IMG/VR virus record: IMGVR_UViG_3300050821_001792
Location: 1 to 22,923 of that record
Length of the DNA stretch: 22,923 bases
From: a virus
Reading direction: 5' to 3' (one strand)
Shown: positions 14,983 to 21,852 of the stretch, in pieces
How the letters are laid out: each line of letters opens with the position of its first letter
How positions within the stretch are numbered: position 1 is the first letter of the stretch
The notes under the pieces: generated by a model
What the model saw: only the letters and a program-made list of their open reading frames with translations
Databases searched by the model: none
Told to the model about the DNA's origin: nothing
Made by a program: the position numbers and the translations under genes

Positions 14983-15860
14983 GCACCGACCTGGCGCCGG
15001 CACCGACCCGAGCACCCGTAACCCTGTTCAACGGCGCGACGCCCGACGACATAACCACCGCCGCCCGCGACGTCGCGAACCGGTTTTCGGACATAGTCAA
15101 GCAACAACGCCTATACAAACGAATAGGTGACCGCGACCACATACTGATCGAGGCATGGCAAACGATCGGCACGCTAACCGGCGTGTTCGCAACCGAGGCC
15201 GGCGGTGTTCGCGAATTGCCATGGCCAGACGTCGAGAGAATGGTTTGGCTTGACGATGAGCCACCGCACCCCGGCCCCGAGCCGCGCGACCGCAACACCG
15301 ACGATTGGCACACCTGGCGGGCCGCAGACGAGCTACGCAAAACGTTCGACCACCAAAACATGCTCATTCGATCGCACGCACTCGGCCGATCGTTTGGATT
15401 CTCGGCGGCGTTCCGCGCCGTCAAAGACGGCCGCGAAGTCGGGTGGGGGGAAGGACGCGTCGACCGGTCAGAGCGCACGTGGGCCGGCCGTGACGACTAC
15501 GCCCTAGCGTCAATGGCTCAAACCCGCGGCCAGTCTCGCGCTCTGGGAGCCCCGCTACGGTTCATTGTCAAGCTCGCCGGCTACGAACCCACGTTGCCCG
15601 ACGACATGCCACCGGAGGCCGCGCAGAGCCCCACGGGGCCCGTTTTGCCGTGGGGGCCGGTAACCGACAAAGACGAAGACCTGAAAGGCGCCGCCGAGTC
15701 CGTCAAACACATAACCGGGATTGACGGGGAGTCGTTTGTAATCGCCATGGGCGACCGGTTCGACGGGGTCCCGGAAGCGTGCCTAATCATGCTCCGCGGC
15801 CTAGCCAAATTCGTTGCCCGGTCGCAACCGACCCCGACCGAAACGGAGGCCACCGAATGA
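14979..15860 (+). CDS. Putative phage recombination/ssDNA-annealing protein
   Basis: 293 aa. DHILIEAWQTIGTLTGVFAT (about 54-73), SFGFSAAFRAVKDGREVGWG (about 138-157) and DYALASMAQTRGQSRALGAP then LRFIVKLAGYE (about 172-203) form a conserved-looking core, similar in style to phage ERF/Rad52-like annealing proteins, which often show an SMAQTRAxSRALR stretch. The C-terminal 90 residues vary. Location directly before the SSB-like gene supports a recombination role. The family assignment is not certain. A small CCCCACGG/CCGTGGGG hairpin lies at 15629-15655 in the linker part. Confidence 0.55.
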   Translation: MSTDLAPAPTRAPVTLFNGATPDDITTAARDVANRFSDIVKQQRLYKRIGDRDHILIEAWQTIGTLTGVFATEAGGVRELPWPDVERMVWLDDEPPHPGPEPRDRNTDDWHTWRAADELRKTFDHQNMLIRSHALGRSFGFSAAFRAVKDGREVGWGEGRVDRSERTWAGRDDYALASMAQTRGQSRALGAPLRFIVKLAGYEPTLPDDMPPEAAQSPTGPVLPWGPVTDKDEDLKGAAESVKHITGIDGESFVIAMGDRFDGVPEACLIMLRGLAKFVARSQPTPTETEATE

Positions 15861-16318
15861 GCGTCGACAACGAATTTGCGGCGTTTAAAAACGCCGCCGA
15901 CGAAGGTGACCGCACCGAACCGCCCGACGGCAACCACACCGCCACGTTGGTGGTCGCCAAAGTTGGACGCTCCAAAGCCGGCGATCCGCTCGTAATCCTC
16001 GAATGGCAAACCGAAGATTTCGCGTTTTACTGGACCACCTTTCACGGTGTTGGCGGGCAAGCTGCCGCGCACACCGACCGGTTGTTAGGTGACCTCGGCA
16101 TCGACACCGGCGAAATTCAGAGCTTTAGTGAACTGTCCGACGAGCTAGCCGCCGCCGAGGGTCGCACGTTCATTGTCAACGTCAAGCGCAACGGCACCTG
16201 GCTCAACCTGAAAGTGTTGGAGCGACCGACCGAGGTGCAAACGCAAATCAAAGTGGCGCCGCCGCCGGCCGAGAAGCCGCGCAACGCGATCTTTGACGAT
16301 GACGACGTGCCATTTTGA
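15857..16318 (+). CDS. SSB-like protein with acidic C-terminal tip
   Basis: 153 aa from the ATG at 15857, which overlaps the preceding stop. The body is beta-rich (NHTATLVVAKVGRSKAGDPL, FAFYWTTFHGVGG, TFIVNVKRNGTWLNLKVLER), compatible with an OB-type fold. It ends in DDDDVPF, the hallmark acidic tip by which SSB proteins recruit replication and repair partners. The middle, EKPRNAIF, is a flexible linker. Role: protects ssDNA in phage replication and recombination. Position between the recombination-type gene and the primase fits. Alternative: a DUF669/gp2.5-type ssDNA-binding protein. Confidence 0.78.
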   Translation: MSVDNEFAAFKNAADEGDRTEPPDGNHTATLVVAKVGRSKAGDPLVILEWQTEDFAFYWTTFHGVGGQAAAHTDRLLGDLGIDTGEIQSFSELSDELAAAEGRTFIVNVKRNGTWLNLKVLERPTEVQTQIKVAPPPAEKPRNAIFDDDDVPF

Positions 16319-16321
16319 GCG

Positions 16322-16579
16322 ATGCCTTACCGGTCGGAGGATCACGCGCACACGAATTGGCTACGGAACGTTCCGCCCGCGGGGCGAGTCCCAATTCGGC
16401 GGATTATCGAGAGTGTGGAGGGCGAGGACCGAACCCACCGGCGTACACACCTGTATTACCGGTGGTCAGTTCTGCTCACTCCGAGCGTTGGCATGGCCCG
16501 CGACGTCGAACTGATCGCCCGCACCGGCGACCACCGCGAGCACCGGTGGCACATCATGCAAAGCGGACGGGTGGTCTAA
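16322..16579 (+). CDS. Small basic protein of unknown function
   Basis: 85 aa, rich in Arg and His, with a beta-strand region (RRTHLYYRWSVLLTPSVGM) and a C terminus ending HRWHIMQSGRVV. No motif for enzyme activity. It begins 3 bases after the stop of the SSB-like gene and ends directly before the primase start. The contents do not allow a functional call. Confidence 0.7.
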   Translation: MPYRSEDHAHTNWLRNVPPAGRVPIRRIIESVEGEDRTHRRTHLYYRWSVLLTPSVGMARDVELIARTGDHREHRWHIMQSGRVV

Positions 16580-17362
16580 ATGGTCACGTTGCGCTATGCG
16601 ATCGAATACGCCCGCCACGGGTGGCCGGTGCTCGTCACCGAACCGGCCGGAAAGCTCCCGCTCACCCGGCACGGCGTCAAAGACGCCACGATCGACCCGC
16701 ACCAAATCGAACGATGGTTCGCCCGGTGGCCGCGGGCGAACCTCGCGGTTGCGACCGGTGCTCCCGGTCCGCAAGTACTCGACATTGACGATTTGGACGC
16801 CGCCGCCGGCACCCTCTCGCAACTGTCCGACGTGCCATGCGTCGCGACCGCCCGAGGGCGACACTATTGGTTCGCCGGCGTCGGCGAACGCACAATCACG
16901 CTCGGCTATGGGGAGCTACGCGGCCGCGGTTCGTATGTGATCGCCCCGCCGTCGATCCACGAAACCGGCACCGAATACGTGTGGCTGTTGGCGCCGCACG
17001 GACCGCTACCGGCGCCGCCGGCGATCCGCGGCACCTACGCCGGCACCGGCACCCACCACCCGCCGCCGAAACCGATCGTTGCCGGCGAAGGCCGGTGGCC
17101 ATATTTGCGCGACTTCGCGGTGCGATTGGTCCGCGCCGGCGTCACGGACCGCGGGCGGATCGCCGCGCACCTACGCACCGAATTCGAGGTGTCGTGCGAA
17201 CCGGACCCGCCGGCGTCACCCGGTGCGCTCGACGCCCTGGCGGAATGGGCCGCACGCTCCCAAATCGCCGATCGAGAGCGTGCCGTCGATCACTTCGAAA
17301 CCCGGATACGAAACTGGAGAGAAACCGATGGCAGACAAGACCCTGCCCGACCTGCCGCGTAG
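16580..17362 (+). CDS. Bifunctional primase-polymerase (Prim-Pol)
   Basis: 260 aa with the N-terminal Prim-Pol (AEP primase) layout. GKLPL and HGVKDATIDP (24-40), the WPRANLAVATG segment (50-60), the metal-binding VLDIDD with Asp68/Asp70/Asp71, the nucleotide-binding ATARGRHYWF with Arg94/His95 (89-98), and the RGRGSYVIAPPSIH loop with Arg116, Ser125 and His127. This is a catalytic domain only: no helicase domain follows. It makes primers, and possibly DNA, for phage replication. The start has no strong ribosome-binding site but abuts the upstream stop. It overlaps the next gene start by 35 bases. Confidence 0.88.
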   Translation: MVTLRYAIEYARHGWPVLVTEPAGKLPLTRHGVKDATIDPHQIERWFARWPRANLAVATGAPGPQVLDIDDLDAAAGTLSQLSDVPCVATARGRHYWFAGVGERTITLGYGELRGRGSYVIAPPSIHETGTEYVWLLAPHGPLPAPPAIRGTYAGTGTHHPPPKPIVAGEGRWPYLRDFAVRLVRAGVTDRGRIAAHLRTEFEVSCEPDPPASPGALDALAEWAARSQIADRERAVDHFETRIRNWRETDGRQDPARPAA

Positions 17363-18245
17363 GACCGACACCGTCGAGCGTTGGTGCGCTTGGGCAACAA
17401 CCGCGCTCCACGCCGAGGAAATCCCGATCGTTGGCGTCTATTCGTTGACGTCTGACGACGGCGCCGAGGCCGCGATCGTTATCCAGTTGGCCAACCGTCA
17501 TGAGATCCTGATTTGCCCGGCCCGGACATTGGCGTCCCGGCGAATCTCTGACGAATTCGTTGTGCTCGGATGCCCGGTGCCGTATTACTCGCCGGCGCAA
17601 ATCCAGGTGATCGCGACCGCTATTGGAACGATCGCCCGTCGGTCGCGCATCGAGCAAAACGAAACGCGGTCCTACGTCGAGTTTTCGAGCTTGGGCGCCG
17701 AGTGGATCGAACGGTGCCGGCGCCACTCCCCGATCATCGAGCTAACCGGCCGTGACGGGCCGGCGGTGCGCTCGGCGATCTCCCGGGTGCGGTCAACGAC
17801 CGCTGAGCGCGACGTCGACCGGTTGGGCCCGCCGTCGATCATTCACGACCTCGCCGCCGACGAACTGTTGATTTGGACGACCCCATTTCGGCGGTATGTG
17901 AGGGAGCGTCGGGGGACGACGTCAGACGACCTGTTGGGCGTTCAAATGCAACGCGCCGGTTGGCGTCGGGTGAGGCTTGCGGCGAGGCCCGGACCGGGCC
18001 AAAAAGGCACCGTCGAGATGCCGGTTTGGAGCGTTCCCAACGGTTTCCAGGGATCGAACCTCGAAAACACGTCGTTTCCAGGGATTTTGCAAGCCGACTC
18101 CGAAAACGTTGTAGATCGTTCGGACCTCTCTACGTACGTGCGTACACACGCACACGGGCTTAATAGAACGGTCTACAACGCCCAACGCGATCAAGACGAC
18201 TGGCAGACGTTCCGCCACGCCGTCGCCGGCGAGATCCAGATATGA
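17328..18245 (+). CDS. Unknown replication-region protein
   Basis: 305 aa; ATG 17328 chosen because GGAGA (17316-17320) lies 8 bases before it. No Walker A or other enzyme motif is visible. The N-terminal 140 residues are alpha/beta (VERWCAWATTALHAEEIPIV, LANRHEILICPARTLASRRI). Around 200-240, TSDDLLGVQMQRAGWRRVRL looks like a winged-helix-type segment, as seen in C-terminal parts of some primase-helicases. The C-terminal 60 residues are encoded by a sequence full of repeats (18043-18180). It may be a helicase loader or origin-binding partner of the adjacent Prim-Pol; this is inference. Confidence 0.75.
   Translation: MADKTLPDLPRRTDTVERWCAWATTALHAEEIPIVGVYSLTSDDGAEAAIVIQLANRHEILICPARTLASRRISDEFVVLGCPVPYYSPAQIQVIATAIGTIARRSRIEQNETRSYVEFSSLGAEWIERCRRHSPIIELTGRDGPAVRSAISRVRSTTAERDVDRLGPPSIIHDLAADELLIWTTPFRRYVRERRGTTSDDLLGVQMQRAGWRRVRLAARPGPGQKGTVEMPVWSVPNGFQGSNLENTSFPGILQADSENVVDRSDLSTYVRTHAHGLNRTVYNAQRDQDDWQTFRHAVAGEIQI
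18043..18180. other. Candidate replication origin: direct and nested inverted repeats
   Basis: GTTTCCAGGGAT occurs twice (18043-18054 and 18074-18085), each followed by a CGAAAAC motif. CGTTGTAGATCG (18107-18118) faces CGGTCTACAACG (18169-18180), an inverted repeat matching at 11 of 12. Its centre holds GTGCGT-ACAC-ACGCAC (18138-18153). Local composition is AT-richer than the surrounding gene. Repeats of this kind next to a primase gene are typical of phage origins. Confidence 0.45.
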
Positions 18246-18421
18246 GATCGCCCGCTGAACGTGAGCTACATGCCGCCGCCGCTCTCGTGGTCGAAATCAT
18301 CGAGGCCCGCGCCGCCGGCGACGTCGACGAAAACCATGGCAATAGCGACGATGACCTACTCGCTGCGATCGAAGCGCTAGAGCGGGCAATCCCCGAATGG
18401 GAGGAGGAGGCCAGCCAATGA
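18242..18421 (+). CDS. Short acidic helical protein
   Basis: 59 aa, missed by a 60-residue length cut. ATGA couples it to the upstream gene and CAATGA to the next. Sequence: MRSPAERELHAAAALVVEII, then an acidic segment, then LLAAIEALERAIPEWEEE. Entirely helical and acidic; no family recognised. The gap-free, ATGA-linked placement on both sides supports it being real. Confidence 0.72.
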   Translation: MRSPAERELHAAAALVVEIIEARAAGDVDENHGNSDDDLLAAIEALERAIPEWEEEASQ

Positions 18422-18699
18422 CCGCCGTCGAACGCAAATACGCGCTCACCAAGATCGGCGAGGGCGACTGGCTGTTGCCGTCCAACAACGCCGAAATCAT
18501 CTGGCGGATCCATCGGCCCCGACTCACCGGCCAAACGCATGCTTGGCAACTACACACCATTCCGGTGTTGAGCTTTCAACGCATCCTGGATCGCAACTGG
18601 GAAGACCCCCGCGAATGGGCCCACTGGGATTACGATTCGGGCGGATACCGCACCCGACGCGAAGCGATCGACGCCGCCATGGGAGCCGAGGCACCGTGA
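18418..18699 (+). CDS. Small unknown early protein
   Basis: 93 aa, preceded by a strong GGGAGGAGGAGG ribosome-binding site. Contains a beta-rich middle (WLLPSNNAEIIWRIHRPR, AWQLHTIPVLSFQRI) and several Trp residues (W43, W61, W67, W70 or so). No catalytic motif is visible. Linked to the next gene by GTGA. Confidence 0.75.
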   Translation: MTAVERKYALTKIGEGDWLLPSNNAEIIWRIHRPRLTGQTHAWQLHTIPVLSFQRILDRNWEDPREWAHWDYDSGGYRTRREAIDAAMGAEAP

Positions 18700-19022
18700 G
18701 CCGCGTCGAACGCGCCAAAGGTGCCGCCGGCGAACGCGAAGTGATCGCGATCTTTCACGCCGCCGGGTGGCCGCACGCCGAGCGGTCAAGCAACGGACGC
18801 CAACAAATCGGCCGCGGCGACATGCTCGGCGGGCCCGAGGGATGCCACATCGAGATCAAACGCCAAGAGAAGCTCAACGTGCCGAAAGCGCTCTCCCAGA
18901 CGATCGCCGACGCGCACCCGCTTGACGTTCCGATCTTGATTCACCGCCCGTCAAGGCACGATTGGATGGCGACCCTTCCGTTAGACGACCTGCTCGACCT
19001 GCTCGCACTGAGGGACATATGA
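18696..19022 (+). CDS. PDDEXK-type nuclease, Holliday junction resolvase-like
   Basis: 108 aa, GTG start overlapping the previous TGA. Pattern: KGAAGEREV with Glu13, QIGRGDMLGG with Asp42, then HIEIKRQ with Glu53 and Lys55. The E...D...ExK arrangement and size suit a small PDDEXK nuclease of the Hjc/phage resolvase kind, which cuts branched recombination intermediates. Position at the end of the replication block supports this. A phage VRR-NUC-like nuclease is an alternative. Confidence 0.75.
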   Translation: MSRVERAKGAAGEREVIAIFHAAGWPHAERSSNGRQQIGRGDMLGGPEGCHIEIKRQEKLNVPKALSQTIADAHPLDVPILIHRPSRHDWMATLPLDDLLDLLALRDI

Positions 19023-19267
19023 CCAACTTTGACGCTATCCGCTCTCGGGACAAGACGCCGACTGGACAAGCTTGCCGGGTTTGCGGAAAACCTAATGGTG
19101 GCTATGTCCAAATAAGGCTTACGTCCAATAATCCGGCTAGCCCCAAGGTAAACGGCGCAACGGTGGCTACCGCTGCCGTCACGCTTTGCGAGGAGCACGC
19201 TAGTGACCTGTTTTTGCAATTAGAGGAAAAAATCGATGCCGTTCGTGTGGGGGGGTGGAGAGAATGA
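19019..19267 (+). CDS. Small zinc-finger-like protein, AT-richer than neighbours
   Basis: 82 aa, ATGA-coupled. C19-x2-C22 (QACRVCGKPNGGYVQIRL) and C57-x2-H60 (VTLCEEHASDLF) predict a zinc-binding knuckle. Codon choice and base composition are clearly AT-richer than the flanking genes (TTT, TTA, AAT, ATA and GGT codons are frequent), suggesting later acquisition or expression-related codon differences. No function assigned. Confidence 0.78.
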   Translation: MTNFDAIRSRDKTPTGQACRVCGKPNGGYVQIRLTSNNPASPKVNGATVATAAVTLCEEHASDLFLQLEEKIDAVRVGGWRE

Positions 19268-19578
19268 CCCTGCTCGCAACGGTGCTCGCGACGATCGCCG
19301 CGCACCCAATGCAAACCGCCGTCGCATCGTGGTATGACGAACACGGGCCCGGTGCGTGCAACCTCGGCCCCGACGTCCAAACCGGCTACCGGTTCGCGTC
19401 GCTAATCCTCCGATGCGGCACCCGCGTCCGATTCTGCCGCGGCGACCGGTGCGTCGTCGCGACAATGGCCGACCACGGGCCCTACGTCGCCGGCCGCACG
19501 TTCGATCTCAACTGGCGGTTGCATATGGCGATCGACTGCCCCGGCGTGTGCGTCGTCCGATGGCAGGTGATCACGTGA
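19264..19578 (+). CDS. RlpA-like double-psi beta-barrel protein, exported
   Basis: 104 aa. ATG 19264 is the chosen start (GAGAGA upstream; overlaps the preceding TGA). Residues 1-20 (MTLLATVLATIAAHPMQTAVA region) form a short signal peptide with a likely cut before SWYDEHG. The mature part matches the RlpA/DPBB fold: ASWYDE at the start, LRCGTRVRFC in the middle, then DHGPYVAGRTFDL and VRWQVI. Six Cys in the mature part could form disulfides outside the cell. RlpA domains bind or cut peptidoglycan. A DPBB protein among replication genes is unusual; it may modify the cell wall or exclude other phages. Confidence 0.72.
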   Translation: MTLLATVLATIAAHPMQTAVASWYDEHGPGACNLGPDVQTGYRFASLILRCGTRVRFCRGDRCVVATMADHGPYVAGRTFDLNWRLHMAIDCPGVCVVRWQVIT

Positions 19579-19895
19579 GCGAAGACGACACACGCCGAGT
19601 GATCGAGTATCACGTCTTGCCCGCTTTGCCCGGAACCCGTGCGTACATCTACGCCGGCACTCCCGAGCCATGGATTGCGGACGTGCACGCTTGGCTATTC
19701 GTTGTCGACGTCTATATAGACACCGGCGATGACTACGGCCGAATTCCCGACCTAAGTTGTTGCCGGGGGCAACCATTGGTCGTGAGAAGTGCCGATCTCG
19801 TTGTGACCGACTGGGTTGTGTTAGAGGTGCTAGACCCCGGAATGGAGCCGAGCGACGAATTGCGGCAAGAGCATCGGAGCCTGCACGAAAAATGA
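19575..19895 (+). CDS. Small unknown protein
   Basis: 106 aa, GTG start overlapping the previous TGA. Beta-rich with aromatic residues (AYIYAGTPEPWIADVHAWLF, VVDVYIDTGDDYGRIPDL) and a polar helical C terminus (DELRQEHRSLHEK). It probably belongs to the ATGA/GTGA-linked early operon. No family recognised. Confidence 0.72.
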   Translation: MSEDDTRRVIEYHVLPALPGTRAYIYAGTPEPWIADVHAWLFVVDVYIDTGDDYGRIPDLSCCRGQPLVVRSADLVVTDWVVLEVLDPGMEPSDELRQEHRSLHEK

Positions 19896-20089
19896 CTGTC
19901 CCGCTTTCGATCCGCGATCGGGTGCGCCAAGCCGTGCTCGACGCAATCACCGAAGGACTACGCCGCGAGCGTCCCGGCCACGAAATCACCGTCGTCAAAC
20001 CACCCGACCCGCTCGGCGAGTTGAGAGCGACCCGGCGACAACCGCAACGTCAAACCGTCCGCCGCGAGAATCCCAAGAGCACGCTGTAA
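19892..20089 (+). CDS. Small basic protein overlapping the integrase end
   Basis: 65 aa from an ATGA overlapping the preceding stop. It begins MTVPLSIRDRVRQAVLDAIT, a credible helix; the rest is basic and low in structure. Two-thirds of its length (from 19958) lies antisense to the 3' end of the integrase gene, so it is either a true convergent overlap or a truncated or partly spurious frame. Confidence 0.45.
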   Translation: MTVPLSIRDRVRQAVLDAITEGLRRERPGHEITVVKPPDPLGELRATRRQPQRQTVRRENPKSTL

Positions 20090-21304
20090 CTTCACGTCGT
20101 CGCCAAGCTCCTCAGCGGCCGGAAACAGTTCAAACGCCCCCGCTTGCGACGACAGGCGCCGATACTCGGCCCGGGCGTCCGACACCCGTTGTTCGTGCAT
20201 CGCCGCACCCTCGGCCCACGCCGACGGATCGCTGAGGCCGGCGACCGCAAGCGCGTAGTTCCGCTGATCGGTTTGGGCACGCTCCAACTCTTCGCGGGCT
20301 TTATCGACGCCGGCCGGCAACAACCGGTCGCGAATCTCGTCACGCTCAACCACCGAACGCAATTCTGCGCGCACCAACGCGTCGAGCGCATCGGCGTTGC
20401 ACGACGTGTGGCCATCCGCGCACCGGTAGCGGCGAAGTTCATACGCCCGGTCGGTGTACGCCTGCCGTTGGCCGATCAACGTCGCCCCACACGAGCACCG
20501 CACCAACCCCGAAAGCAGATACTCGCCGTTAGCGCGACGTGACCGCGGCGAATGCTGAGCCAACGACCACGTTGGTTCGTCAATCAACGCCGGATGCGGT
20601 TTGTAGCCGTCAAGACCGCGGCCGGCGTGCTCGCCGAGATACGTTCGCGACGCCAACAGTTTGCGAACCATGTCCGTGCGCCACTTCCGCTCGTCTGGCG
20701 CGACGTCGCGCAGATACTCGACCGCGGCTTGCCAACCGTCGCGTGCCGCCCGCCGAAACGTTTCGGTCACGATCGGCGCCCACCGCGGGTCGGGGATCAA
20801 CGCACCCTTTCGCTTCGCGTAGCCAAACGGCGTGATGCCGATGAACTTGCCCGCCGCTAACGCGTCGCGTTTGTTGAGCCGTTGGCGCTCAGACGCCTTA
20901 TTCCACATCGACCGGTTCATTTGCAACCGAAATACGAGCATGTCTTCGACGTTGGGGTCCGCAAGGTCGATCGGTTCGTCGCTCCAGTCGGCGGCGACCA
21001 ACGCGCCACCGTCGCCGACCAACTCGCGAACGAACGTCATCGACTCTTCGATGGGCGCCCGGCCGAGCCGATCGAGGTAGGCGACCAACACACCGTCGGT
21101 CGCGCCGCCGCGAACCCGGGCCCTGACTTCGCGAAGTGCTGCCCGGTCCATTGTCTTGCCCGATTCGCTACGCCCCGAGTCGTGCACCGTCGCGATCTCG
21201 TGGCCGGTGCGCCGAGCGAAATCGTCTGCGATTCGCCGCTGTTGGCCGGGGCTGATTGCGTCGCGTTTGCGATGGCTTGTACGGATGACTAGATCAAGGC
21301 GCAT
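19958..21304 (-). CDS. int: Large serine integrase
   Basis: 448 aa site-specific recombinase that integrates and excises the phage. Catalytic domain: LVIRTS with nucleophile Ser10, then PGQQRR, and AYLDRLGR with Arg79 and Arg82. The recombinase DNA-binding domain spans about 140-255 (GKFIGITPFGYAKR, MVRKLLASRTYLGE). A zinc ribbon lies at CSCG (C270, C272) with C295 and C302. A coiled-coil segment of about 335-385 (KAREELERAQTDQRNYALAV) is the part that controls direction in Bxb1-like integrases. The start at 21304 is preferred to GTG 21349, which would put 15 extra residues before the catalytic core and overlap the attP-like site. TATACA on the minus strand at 21345-21340 is a possible -10. 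No separate excisionase is recognisable. Confidence 0.95.
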   Translation of the reverse strand: MRLDLVIRTSHRKRDAISPGQQRRIADDFARRTGHEIATVHDSGRSESGKTMDRAALREVRARVRGGATDGVLVAYLDRLGRAPIEESMTFVRELVGDGGALVAADWSDEPIDLADPNVEDMLVFRLQMNRSMWNKASERQRLNKRDALAAGKFIGITPFGYAKRKGALIPDPRWAPIVTETFRRAARDGWQAAVEYLRDVAPDERKWRTDMVRKLLASRTYLGEHAGRGLDGYKPHPALIDEPTWSLAQHSPRSRRANGEYLLSGLVRCSCGATLIGQRQAYTDRAYELRRYRCADGHTSCNADALDALVRAELRSVVERDEIRDRLLPAGVDKAREELERAQTDQRNYALAVAGLSDPSAWAEGAAMHEQRVSDARAEYRRLSSQAGAFELFPAAEELGDDVKLQRALGILAADGLTLRLSPGRSQLAERVGWFDDGDFVAGTLAA

Positions 21305-21340
21305 TGGTGGTCCATTTCGGTCGGGGTGCGTCCCAGAAGT

Positions 21341-21388
21341 GTATACCACTAAGCGAAAGGCATGTGTGACATTCGCCTAAGCGTATAC
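21341..21388. other. attP: Candidate attP site
   Basis: 48-bp imperfect dyad beginning and ending with GTATAC. Left half positions 1-18 against the reverse complement of the right half agree at 13 of 18. Inner arms carry AAGCGAA and TTCGCCT. The exact centre (21364-21365) is GT. It lies 37 bases upstream of the integrase start. Size, symmetry, location and a GT centre are all as in Bxb1-type attP sites. Confidence 0.7.
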
Positions 21389-21394
21389 AGCGGG

Positions 21395-21422
21395 TTGTGG
21401 GGGCCCTGACCGCCCGTACAAT
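21395..21422 (+). promoter_or_regulatory. Promoter for the lysis genes, probably leaderless
   Basis: TACAAT at 21417-21422 (5 of 6 to TATAAT), with TTGTGG 16 bases upstream at 21395-21400. The holin ATG (21432) starts 10 bases after the -10 box, where transcription should begin, and no ribosome-binding site precedes it. This suits a leaderless or nearly leaderless mRNA. Confidence 0.55.
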
Positions 21423-21431
21423 CCCCTGCTA

Positions 21432-21650
21432 ATGCAGGCAAACCGGGCCACCGTGATAAGTCTCGTGGTCCTAGGCGTCGCCCTAATCGGCGTCGTTGCC
21501 GGCCTAGTCATCCTCGGCAAACAAGACGACGCCGTGCAAGACGCAATCACCGGTCTGGCAACCATCGGCGCCGGCCTAACCGGCGGACTCGCAGGATGGT
21601 TCGGACGCGGCGTCGCATACCACGACAACGGGCCGGCGGATGACAAATGA
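21432..21650 (+). CDS. Holin-like membrane protein
   Basis: 72 aa with two hydrophobic helices: ISLVVLGVALIGVVAGLVIL (residues 9-28) and a second Gly-rich one, DAITGLATIGAGLTGGLAGW (about 37-56). The C terminus is charged and acidic (HDNGPADDK). Small size, two membrane spans and placement in front of the endolysin fit a holin that times lysis. It begins 10 bases after a promoter -10 box without a Shine-Dalgarno sequence. It overlaps the next gene by 11 bases. Confidence 0.78.
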   Translation: MQANRATVISLVVLGVALIGVVAGLVILGKQDDAVQDAITGLATIGAGLTGGLAGWFGRGVAYHDNGPADDK

Positions 21651-21852
21651 GATCGCCCGAGCATGGCCAGTAGTCCGCCGCGTAACCACGTTCGCGCTCG
21701 GCGTCGCCGTGATCATCGACGACCTGGCGCAAACACACACCGACGTCGCCGTCCTAATTGTCGGGCTAATTCTCGTCGGTGTGCTGCCCGTCGAAGACCT
21801 GCTGGACCTACTCAACCGACACCGGAGGCAAGACGATGACCACCGACCCTGA
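21640..21852 (+). CDS. Second small membrane protein of the lysis block
   Basis: 70 aa, overlapping the holin-like gene. Two hydrophobic stretches: TTFALGVAVIIDDLAQ (about 16-31) and DVAVLIVGLILVGVLPVEDL (about 35-54), followed by a basic/acidic tail (RHRRQDDDHRP). Could be a second holin, an antiholin or a pinholin partner; tandem small membrane genes before endolysins are common. The GGAGG inside its end serves the next gene. Confidence 0.72.
   Translation: MTNEIARAWPVVRRVTTFALGVAVIIDDLAQTHTDVAVLIVGLILVGVLPVEDLLDLLNRHRRQDDDHRP

Noticed and set aside
15629-15655. 8-bp hairpin CCCCACGG/CCGTGGGG in the recombination-like gene
   Set aside because: Short stem in GC-rich coding DNA; expected by chance, so only mentioned in the gene entry.
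16364-16375. Palindrome CGGAACGTTCCG
   Set aside because: Isolated 12-bp palindrome inside a gene; not rare enough to be a signal alone.
16837-17448. 203-aa Arg-rich frame over Prim-Pol
   Set aside because: Shadow frame; Prim-Pol motifs lie in the other frame.
21302-21349. Longer integrase start at GTG 21349
   Set aside because: It would add 15 residues before the catalytic start and overlap the attP-like dyad; ATG 21304 places Ser10 normally.
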